64,000 bases of DNA from NCBI RefSeq assembly GCF_000513995.1, contig NZ_AZVB01000021.1:193-64192 (forward strand), read 5' to 3'. Position 1 is the stretch's first letter. The number at the start of each line of letters is the position of its first letter. Positions 58,256-64,000 of this stretch are shown one piece after another. The stretch comes from Pseudoxanthomonas sp. J35 (GTDB taxonomy: Bacteria; Pseudomonadota; Gammaproteobacteria; Xanthomonadales; Xanthomonadaceae). The position numbers and the translations under genes are program-made. The notes under the pieces were generated by a model, which worked only from the letters and a program-made list of their open reading frames with translations, was not told where the DNA came from and ran no database searches.

Positions 58256-58310
58256 GCGCCAATTATGGCCCGCCGGGGCGGCGGCCGATAGCGCGGGCGG
58301 CCCCGCCGGC

Positions 58311-58511
58311 TCAGCCGCCGCCGAGGGCGTGCACGATCTCGATCCGGTCGCCGGCGCCCAGCGCATGGTCGGCGTGGCGGCCGCGCGGGACGATCTGGCC
58401 GTTGACCTCCACCGCCACGCGGCGGCCGGCCAGGCCTTCGGCTTCGAGCAGAGCTTGCAGGGTGGTTCCGGCCGCGACGCTGCGCGGTTCGCCGTTGATC
58501 ACGATGTCCAT
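58311..58511 (-). CDS. thiS: Sulfur carrier protein ThiS
   Basis: 66 residues with the ubiquitin-like fold and the C-terminal ALGGG; the final Gly-Gly is thiocarboxylated to carry sulfur for thiazole formation. The start [12 protein letters not shown] is canonical. It is the first gene of thiS-thiG-trmB. No TPP riboswitch was recognised in the 143-bp upstream gap, which is divergent with the esterase. Confidence 0.95.
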   Translation of the reverse strand: MDIVINGEPRSVAAGTTLQALLEAEGLAGRRVAVEVNGQIVPRGRHADHALGAGDRIEIVHALGGG

Positions 58512-58654
58512 GGCGCGATTGTCGCATCGCCGGCGGCTTGCCGCAGCGCAGCGTGAGTGCCGGCGGCCATCGGCGGACCATTGGGACCATCCGCTCGCGT
58601 ACGTCCTGTTGCGCCTGCGTCCGCATCCCAGTTCCACGAATCTCAGGAGATTCC

Positions 58655-60454
58655 ATGACCGTATCCCGTCCGCTCCGCACCCCGCTGGCCCTTGCCCTGG
58701 CCCTCGCCGCCGCCCCGGCCTTCGCCGGGCAGTTCGACGGCGGCACCGTGTTCTTCGGCGACAGCCTCACCGACTCGGGCCACTTCCAGAACCAGCTGCC
58801 GGAAGCGGTGCGCCCGGCGACGGGCCGCTTCACCACCAATCCGGGCTGGGTGTGGGCCGAGTACGTGGCGAGGAACTTCGACGGCGACGGCCGCACCGAC
58901 AACCAGGGCGGCGACAACTACGCCCAGGGCGGCTCGCGCGTGACCGTGCAGAACGGCGCCGCCGAATCGACCCTGTCGCAGGTCGGCCGCTACCTGGCGG
59001 CCAACGGCGGCCGCGCCAACCCGGATGCGCTGTACACGGTGTGGACCGGCGCCAACGACATCTTCGCGATCGCCGCCGGCGCCCCGGCGCAGTCGACCAT
59101 CGCCACCGCCGTGGGCGGGGTGGTGCAGATCGTCGGCACCCTGGACGCGGCCGGCGCGCGCTACATCCTGGTGCCGAACCTGCCGGACATGGGCCTGACC
59201 CCGAACGCGATCGCCGCCGGCCCGGCCGGCCAGGCCGCGCTGACCCAGCTGGCCGCCACCTACAACACCGCCATGTACGGCGCGCTGGCGCAGCAGGGCT
59301 ACCGGGTGATCCCGCTGGATACCTTCACCATGCTGCGCGAGGTGGTCGCCAGCCCGTCCACCTACGGCCTGCGCAACGTCACCCAGACCGCGTGCCTGCC
59401 GCCGGACGGCAGCTCGCTGACCTGCAACCCGACCTCGCTGGTCTCGCCGGACGCGGCCTCGACCTACCTGTTCGCCGACGGCGTGCATCCCAGCGGCGCG
59501 GCGCACGCGATCCTGGGCGACTATGCGATCTCGGTGCTGGAAGGCCCGCAGCTGGTCGGCCTGCTGCCGCAGTCGGCGCGCGCCATCGGCCGCAGCCGCG
59601 CCGAACAGGTCGCCTGGCACCTGGGCGGCGCGCCGGAAGCGGCGGGCCTGCGCTGGTGGGGCGGCCTGCGCGCCGACAACCAGCGCCGCGAGCACGCCGA
59701 CCTGTACGACGGCCTCGCCCCGGCCGGGCTGTTCGGCCTGGACTGGTCCAACGGCCAGGGCCTGGTAGCCGGCGGCTTCGCCGGCTACGGCCGCCTGGAC
59801 GCCGATTTCGGCGGCCGCCGCGGCGGCTTCGAGCAGACCGACGCCAGCATCGGCGGCTTCATCGGCTGGTACGGCGCGCACGGCTGGGTCAACGCCCAGG
59901 CCAGCTACACCGGCCTGGACTTCGACGTCGAGCGCCGCGTGCGGATGGGGCCGGCGGAGCGCCGCCACGCCGGCTCGGCCGACGGCAGCAACACCGCCAT
60001 CGGCGTGAACGGCGGCTGGGAGTTCGGCCAGGGCGCGCTGCGCCACGGCCCGGTCGCCGGCCTGCTGTGGCAGAAGATCGAGCTGGACGGCTACGCCGAG
60101 GACAACCTGGCCTCGACCGCGCTGGCCTACCCGGACCAGGACCTGGATTCGCTGGTCGGCAGCCTGGGCTGGCAGGCCCGGATCGACGCCGGCAGCTGGT
60201 CGCCGTACGTGCGCGCCACCTGGGACCACGAGTTCGAGGACGCGCCGGCCGAGGCCTTCGCGAGCCTGCAGACCGTGCCGGGGATGGAGTACGCGGTCCC
60301 GGCGGCGATGCTGGACGACAACTCCGGCACGGTGGTGCTGGGCGCGCGCATGCGCCTGGGCGGCCTGGAGGCCGACGCCGGCGTCCGCGCCACGGTCGGC
60401 CAGCGCGGCGGCAACGACACCGGCCTGTTCCTGGGCATCGGCGGCAGCTTCTGA
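58655..60454 (+). CDS. estA: GDSL autotransporter esterase (EstA-like)
   Basis: 599 residues. Signal peptide (TPLALALALAAAPAFA), then a GDSL hydrolase passenger with the serine in FFGDSLTDSG (Ser37), GGDNYAQGG, GANDIF and the Asp-His block FADGVHPSGAAHA. From about residue 300 it becomes a 12-strand autotransporter barrel (RWWGGLRADNQR onward) ending in an outer-membrane-type terminal Phe (GIGGSF). It should be an outer-membrane anchored esterase or lipase exposed at the surface. The Shine-Dalgarno AGGAGA sits eight bases before the ATG. Confidence 0.95.
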   Translation: MTVSRPLRTPLALALALAAAPAFAGQFDGGTVFFGDSLTDSGHFQNQLPEAVRPATGRFTTNPGWVWAEYVARNFDGDGRTDNQGGDNYAQGGSRVTVQNGAAESTLSQVGRYLAANGGRANPDALYTVWTGANDIFAIAAGAPAQSTIATAVGGVVQIVGTLDAAGARYILVPNLPDMGLTPNAIAAGPAGQAALTQLAATYNTAMYGALAQQGYRVIPLDTFTMLREVVASPSTYGLRNVTQTACLPPDGSSLTCNPTSLVSPDAASTYLFADGVHPSGAAHAILGDYAISVLEGPQLVGLLPQSARAIGRSRAEQVAWHLGGAPEAAGLRWWGGLRADNQRREHADLYDGLAPAGLFGLDWSNGQGLVAGGFAGYGRLDADFGGRRGGFEQTDASIGGFIGWYGAHGWVNAQASYTGLDFDVERRVRMGPAERRHAGSADGSNTAIGVNGGWEFGQGALRHGPVAGLLWQKIELDGYAEDNLASTALAYPDQDLDSLVGSLGWQARIDAGSWSPYVRATWDHEFEDAPAEAFASLQTVPGMEYAVPAAMLDDNSGTVVLGARMRLGGLEADAGVRATVGQRGGNDTGLFLGIGGSF

Positions 60455-60465
60455 GCCGCCCGCCC

Positions 60466-60490
60466 CGCCGGGCGCCGCGCGCGCCCGGCG
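60466..60490. terminator. GC hairpin between esterase and tRNA
   Basis: Perfect 10-bp inverted repeat CGCCGGGCGC / GCGCCCGGCG with a 5-base loop, 12 bases after the esterase stop. It has no T run, so termination is only possible. Confidence 0.4.
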
Positions 60491-60534
60491 GCGTTGCGCC
60501 GGCGCCCCGCTGGCGCATAGACTTCCGGTCCCGC

Positions 60535-60608
60535 GCGGGTGTAGTTCAATGGTAGAACTGCAGCTTCCCAAGCTGCTAACGTGGGTTCGATTCCCATCAC
60601 CCGCTCCA
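60535..60608 (+). tRNA. glyU: tRNA-Gly (anticodon CCC)
   Basis: 74 nt with the encoded CCA (60606-60608). Acceptor GCGGGTG pairs with CACCCGC, followed by discriminator T. The anticodon arm GCAGC-TTCCCAA-GCTGC gives anticodon CCC, reading GGG. The T arm GTGGG-TTCGATT-CCCAT is standard. It reads GGG codons, used in a high-G+C genome. Confidence 0.97.
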
Positions 60609-60684
60609 GACACCACGCCAGGCGCCGCGGATGCTCCCGCGGCGTTCTGCGTTTCCAGGGGCCAGGCTCCACGGCGGCGCATCG

Positions 60685-61623
60685 ATGAAACTGGCGATCC
60701 TTTCGCGCAACGCTTCCCTGTATTCCACCCGCCGGCTGGTGGAGGCGGCGCGCGTGCGCGGCCACAGCGTGCGCGTGCTCGACCCGCTGCGCTGCTACAT
60801 GCGCATCGCCCCGGACGGCTTCGCCATGCGCTACAAGGGCAAGCCGGTGAGCGGCTACGACGCGGTGATCCCGCGCATCGGCACCTCCATCACCCGCTAC
60901 GCCACCGCGGTGCTGCGCCAGTTCGAGCTGATGGGCAGCTGGACCCCCAACGGTTCGGACGCGATCCTGCGCGCCCGCGACAAGCTGCGCACCCACCAGC
61001 TGCTGGCGGCGCAGGGCATCGGCCTGCCGACCACGGTGTTCGGCGACAACCCCGACGACACCGACGACCTGCTGTCGCTGCTGGGCCCGCCGCCGCACGT
61101 GGTCAAGCTGAGCGAGGGCACCCAGGGAGCCGGGGTGATGCTGACCGAGAAGCCCTCCGCCTCGCGGGCGGTGGTGGAGGCCTTGCGCGGGCTCTACGCC
61201 AACTTCCTGCTGCAGGAGTTCGTCGCCGAGGCCGAGGGCGCCGACCTGCGCTGCTTCGTGGTCGGCGACCGGGTGGTCGCGGCGATGCGCCGGCAGGCGG
61301 CCGAGGGCGAGTTCCGTTCGAACCTGCATCGCGGCGGCGAGGCCTCCCCGGCCCAGGCCAGCGAGGAGGAGCAGGCGATGGCGGTGCGCTCGGCGCGGGC
61401 GCTTGGCCTGGGGGTGGCGGGGGTGGACCTGATCCGCTCCAGCCGCGGCCCGCTGGTCCTGGAGGTCAACTCGACCCCGGGCCTGGAAGGGGTCGAGACC
61501 GCCTGCGGGGTGGATGTGGCCGGGGCGATCATGGATTACGTGGCGGCCTCGGTTTCCATTTCAAATCAATCAGATGGGCCGGTTTCCGGGGTCCGGGGCG
61601 GGGCCCGGCGCCGGCCCTTTTAA
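60685..61623 (+). CDS. rimK: Ribosomal protein S6--L-glutamate ligase (RimK)
   Basis: 312-residue ATP-grasp enzyme that adds glutamates to the C-terminus of ribosomal protein S6. The N-terminus [18 protein letters not shown] and [18 protein letters not shown] match Escherichia coli RimK closely. The ATP-grasp part has [29 protein letters not shown] and [15 protein letters not shown]. It is about a dozen residues longer than the E. coli protein, ending in a Gly/Arg-rich tail. A weak hairpin followed by TTTT overlaps its stop codon (61601-61621). A -10-like TTTAAT for the next RNA lies just downstream. Confidence 0.95.
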   Translation: MKLAILSRNASLYSTRRLVEAARVRGHSVRVLDPLRCYMRIAPDGFAMRYKGKPVSGYDAVIPRIGTSITRYATAVLRQFELMGSWTPNGSDAILRARDKLRTHQLLAAQGIGLPTTVFGDNPDDTDDLLSLLGPPPHVVKLSEGTQGAGVMLTEKPSASRAVVEALRGLYANFLLQEFVAEAEGADLRCFVVGDRVVAAMRRQAAEGEFRSNLHRGGEASPAQASEEEQAMAVRSARALGLGVAGVDLIRSSRGPLVLEVNSTPGLEGVETACGVDVAGAIMDYVAASVSISNQSDGPVSGVRGGARRRPF

Positions 61624-61639
61624 CGCACCTTTAATCGGT

Positions 61640-61770
61640 TCCGGCTTAGGCTCCATCGGACCGCAGCTCCTTCGTCAGCCGGGGGGATCGCAGCCTCCCC
61701 GGCCGGCACACGAGATACGGTAATCGGGGCAATCCTTGGCCCAGGCGGTCTCCCCAGCCTGGGCCTTTTT
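61640..61770 (+). ncRNA. Candidate small RNA with C-rich loops
   Basis: About 130 nt of non-coding sequence ending in a strong rho-independent terminator, with a TTTAAT -10-like box at 61630-61635 and no coding frame. Predicted arms are: a middle hairpin CCGGGGGG...CCTCCCCGG (about 61679-61702) and the terminator hairpin whose loop is GGTCTCCCCA. Unpaired C-runs in loops are typical of Xanthomonas-family sRNAs such as sX13 that base-pair with G-rich ribosome-binding sites. Likeness to sX13 is from memory and not checked. It could also be the long leader of the 61890 gene. Confidence 0.4.
61738..61770 (+). terminator. Strong rho-independent terminator
   Basis: Perfect 9-bp stem GGCCCAGGC / GCCTGGGCC, 10-base loop, then TTTTT (61766-61770). 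It lies 115 bases after rimK and 120 bases before the next gene, too far to be rimK's own obvious terminator. Confidence 0.9.
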
Positions 61771-61889
61771 GCATCCGGGCGTTGCCTCCGGGCGATGTCG
61801 TTTGCCCGGTCATGCATGCCTAGGCAGAATCGGGACGGCGGCCTCCGTCGCCGGACCGTCCCTTTCCACCCGTCATTCGCGAGGTTCCG

Positions 61890-62378
61890 ATGTACAAGCT
61901 GCTCATCCTCTCCGTCCTCGCCCTGGCGCCGGTGGCCGCCGGCGCCACCATCAACGCGAGCGGCGAATCCTTCTCCCCCGAGAAGGGGTTGGACCTGGCG
62001 CGTTCGTTCGACGCCCAGCGCACCGCGATCCTGCAGGCGCTCGCCGACGGCGAGACCTACAGCGAGATCGGCGCCGAGGAACGCCGCCAGGTGCGCGCGT
62101 CCCTGGACCGCATCGACGCGTTGCTGAACGGCGTGCAGGACGTCAACCAGCTGTCCGAGCGCGACAAGGTCGAGGTCTTCAACGAGCAGGAGCGGATCAA
62201 CACGCTGCTGACCAGGGCCCGCGAGGACAGCCGCCTGGTCTGCGTCCGCGAGAAGAAGGTCGGCTCGCACCGGGCCACCAACAACTGCCAGACCGTGGCC
62301 GAGCGCCGCCGTGCCCACGAACAGACGCAGAACGCGCTGATGAACAACCGCGGTGTCCGCCTGCCAATGGCCAACTGA
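61890..62378 (+). CDS. Small secreted protein preceding a two-component system
   Basis: 162 residues. Signal peptide (MYKLLILSVLALAPVAAGA), then a mostly helical mature part with LDRIDALLNGVQDVNQLSER, FNEQERINTLL and two cysteines in LVCVREKKVGSHRATNNC, probably a disulfide. GAGGTTCC precedes the ATG. It is only seven bases upstream of the response-regulator gene, so it is the first gene of a three-gene operon. A role as periplasmic partner or reporter of the kinase is possible but only inferred. No family recognised. Confidence 0.85.
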   Translation: MYKLLILSVLALAPVAAGATINASGESFSPEKGLDLARSFDAQRTAILQALADGETYSEIGAEERRQVRASLDRIDALLNGVQDVNQLSERDKVEVFNEQERINTLLTRAREDSRLVCVREKKVGSHRATNNCQTVAERRRAHEQTQNALMNNRGVRLPMAN

Positions 62379-62385
62379 GGCGCCC

Positions 62386-63069
62386 ATGCGCATCCTCGTC
62401 ATCGAAGACAACAGCGACATCGCGGCCAACCTCGGGGACTACCTCGAGGACCGCGGCCATACCGTCGATTTCGCCGCCGACGGGGTCACCGGCCTGCACC
62501 TGGCGGTGGTCCACGATTTCGACGCGATCGTCCTGGACCTGAACCTGCCGGGGATGGACGGCATCGAGGTCTGTCGCAAGCTTCGCAACGAGGCGCGCAA
62601 GCAGACCCCGGTGCTGATGCTCACCGCCCGCGACAGCCTGGAGAACAAGCTGGCCGGTTTCGACTCCGGCGCCGACGACTACCTGATCAAGCCGTTCGCG
62701 CTGCAGGAAGTCGAGGTGCGGCTCAACGCGCTGTCGCGGCGCGGCAAGGGCGTGCAGACGCGGGTGCTCAACGTCGGCGACCTCGAGTACAACCTCGACA
62801 CCCTCGAGGTCCGTCGCGAAGGCCGCCTGCTGCAGCTCAACCCCACCGCGCTGAAGATCCTGCAGGCGCTGATGGAGGCCTCGCCGGCCGTGGTTACCCG
62901 CCAGGAGCTGGAGACCCGCGTGTGGGGCGAGGAGCTGCCGGATTCCGATTCCCTGCGCGTGCACATCCATGGCCTGCGCGCGGTGGTCGACAAGCCTTTC
63001 CCGGTGCCCTACATCCAGACCCGGCATGGCATCGGCTACCGCATCGCCGCGCCCGATGGCGGAAGCTGA
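62386..63069 (+). CDS. OmpR-family response regulator
   Basis: 227 residues. Receiver domain with the acidic pocket IEDNSD, phosphoacceptor Asp51 (IVLDLNLPGMDG), Thr80 (LMLTARD) and Lys102 (YLIKPFA), then a winged-helix DNA-binding domain ending in VPYIQTRHGIGYRI. It should be phosphorylated by the kinase encoded just downstream, whose start overlaps its 3' end by 14 bases. Confidence 0.95.
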   Translation: MRILVIEDNSDIAANLGDYLEDRGHTVDFAADGVTGLHLAVVHDFDAIVLDLNLPGMDGIEVCRKLRNEARKQTPVLMLTARDSLENKLAGFDSGADDYLIKPFALQEVEVRLNALSRRGKGVQTRVLNVGDLEYNLDTLEVRREGRLLQLNPTALKILQALMEASPAVVTRQELETRVWGEELPDSDSLRVHIHGLRAVVDKPFPVPYIQTRHGIGYRIAAPDGGS

Positions 63070-64000
63070 GTCCACGACGCATCCCCGCCGGCACCGGAGG
63101 TTCCGGCGCCGGCTGCGTACCCGCATCATCCTCTCGTTCCTGCTGCTGGGCACGGGCCTGACGGCCCTGTTCGCGTTCCTCACCGACTACGCGCGCCAGC
63201 GCGTGGAGAGCCAACTGGTCGAGGACGTGATGAACCGCAACATCAACGAGTACGCGCGGCGTTTCTACCTCGACCCCGGCAACGCGCGCCCGGAACTGCC
63301 GGTGCAGCAGATGTACGGGCGCGTGGTCACCCGCGAGGGCTTCGAGCAGCTGCGCCGCGAGGAGCCGGACTGGTACGAGCTGCCCGACGGCATCCACAAC
63401 ATCAGCGGCCAGGACGAGGACGGCAACCCGTTCGCCTACAAGCTGGCGGTGCGCAAGACGCCGAACGAGTGGTTCTTCCTCGCCTACGACATGACCCAGA
63501 CGCTGCGCGGCGAGGTCCAGCTCAAGCGCGCGCTGTACGTGTCGATCCTGCTGTTCAGCGGCCTGTCGCTGCTGATTGGCTGGTGGTCGGCGTCGCGGGT
63601 GATGCGGCCGGTCACCGAGCTGGCCTCGCGGCTGCGCGCCTACCGCGGCAGCAGCCAGCCGCGGCGCCTGGCGCCGCACTTCCCCGAGGACGAGGTCGGC
63701 CAGCTGGCCGAGGCGCTGGACGACTACGCCACGCGGCTGACCGAGGTGGTCCAGCGCGACCGCGAATTCAACGCCGACGTCAGCCACGAACTGCGCACGC
63801 CGCTGGCGGTGATCAAGGGCGCGGTGGAGCTGCTGCTGTCGCGCCCGGACTTGGACGAGCGCACCCGCGCGCGCCTGCTGCGCATCCAGCGCGCCGAACA
63901 GCAGTGCAGCGACCTGATCGGTTCGCTGCTGCTGCTGTCGCGCAACGAGCGCGGCCAGGGCCACAGCGACGTGGCGCGGGTGGCCGAGCAGCTGCTGGAC
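63056..64000 (+). CDS. Sensor histidine kinase, truncated by the window end
   Basis: 315 residues visible. A basic N-terminus leads to a membrane helix (about 23-43), a periplasmic domain of about 110 residues (44-157, with REEPDWYELPDG), a second helix (about 160-178), a HAMP-like linker and the phosphoacceptor helix with His244 in FNADVSHELRTPLAVIKG. The ATPase domain lies beyond the window. Translationally coupled to the regulator by a 14-base overlap. The signal is unknown; the periplasmic domain has no fold I recognise. Confidence 0.93.
   Translation, partial: MAEAESTTHPRRHRRFRRRLRTRIILSFLLLGTGLTALFAFLTDYARQRVESQLVEDVMNRNINEYARRFYLDPGNARPELPVQQMYGRVVTREGFEQLRREEPDWYELPDGIHNISGQDEDGNPFAYKLAVRKTPNEWFFLAYDMTQTLRGEVQLKRALYVSILLFSGLSLLIGWWSASRVMRPVTELASRLRAYRGSSQPRRLAPHFPEDEVGQLAEALDDYATRLTEVVQRDREFNADVSHELRTPLAVIKGAVELLLSRPDLDERTRARLLRIQRAEQQCSDLIGSLLLLSRNERGQGHSDVARVAEQLLD

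Noticed and set aside
60535-60684. tRNA-Gly as an integration site of a mobile element
   Set aside because: rimK follows directly and no integrase or duplicated tRNA end was seen.
63056-64000. Naming the two-component system VgrS/VgrR (ColS/ColR)
   Set aside because: The periplasmic domain shows no ExxE iron-binding motif and I cannot compare sequences here, so no name is given.

Overview
This is a contiguous piece of bacterial chromosome with very high G+C. It looks like the family Xanthomonadaceae/Lysobacteraceae (Lysobacter, Luteimonas, Pseudoxanthomonas or Stenotrophomonas relatives). The grounds are: a PPi-type phosphofructokinase instead of the ATP enzyme; GTAG-type palindromic repeats and GGGATTC heptamer repeats; the zapA-6S RNA-formyltetrahydrofolate cycloligase locus next to ygfB-pepP; a fused CysN-CysC sulfate activation enzyme; and several small secreted or membrane proteins that look lineage-specific. 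No phage, plasmid, integrase, insertion sequence or CRISPR array was seen. Nearly all of the window is core metabolism.

Layout. 0-7.9 kb: PPi and nucleotide metabolism (proton-pumping pyrophosphatase hppA, PPi-phosphofructokinase, adk), a 725-bp repeat-rich gap, then murein recycling (mpl) and a LON-domain protein. 7.9-17.6 kb: a DedA/PAP2/LssY membrane protein, short-chain dehydrogenase, glyoxalase I, two PLP enzymes, HIT and HAD proteins, hemL, thiE and rubredoxin. 17.7-18.1 kb: a tandem array of paired palindromic repeats. 18.1-26.6 kb: SirB1-like protein, DUF192 lipoprotein, rpiA, EVE protein, cycloligase, 6S RNA, zapA, a ZapB-like coiled coil, a PAS-GGDEF-EAL protein, and divergently ygfB and pepP. 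26.9-28.4 kb: acetyl/succinyl-CoA transferase.

28.5-40.3 kb is an almost complete assimilatory sulfate regulon: cysK, cobA (sirohaem), cysB (regulator), cysH, cysI, cysJ and, divergently, cysD and cysNC. Together these activate sulfate to PAPS, reduce it to sulfite and sulfide, and make cysteine. Two putative CysB-type regions sit at its divergent promoters. Heptamer repeats lie against the start of cysI and inside the 5' coding end of cysN.

40.3-48.1 kb: a two-gene RND efflux pump, a GNAT acetyltransferase, a frameshifted DUF418 membrane gene and an alanine/sodium symporter. 48.1-58.5 kb: TrmH-type methyltransferase, GH97 glycosidase, M28 peptidase, mscL, FAH-fold hydrolase, Rieske ferredoxin, SLC13-type transporter and trmB-thiG-thiS. 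58.6-64 kb: a GDSL autotransporter esterase, tRNA-Gly(CCC), rimK, a candidate small RNA, a small secreted protein and an OmpR-type two-component system whose kinase runs off the window end.

The least explained features are a roughly 100-bp interspersed hairpin element present as two inverted copies with covarying stems, the candidate small RNA after rimK, and the repeats at translation starts. I did not find a clear defence, secretion-effector or biosynthetic system that would count as a new multi-gene system.
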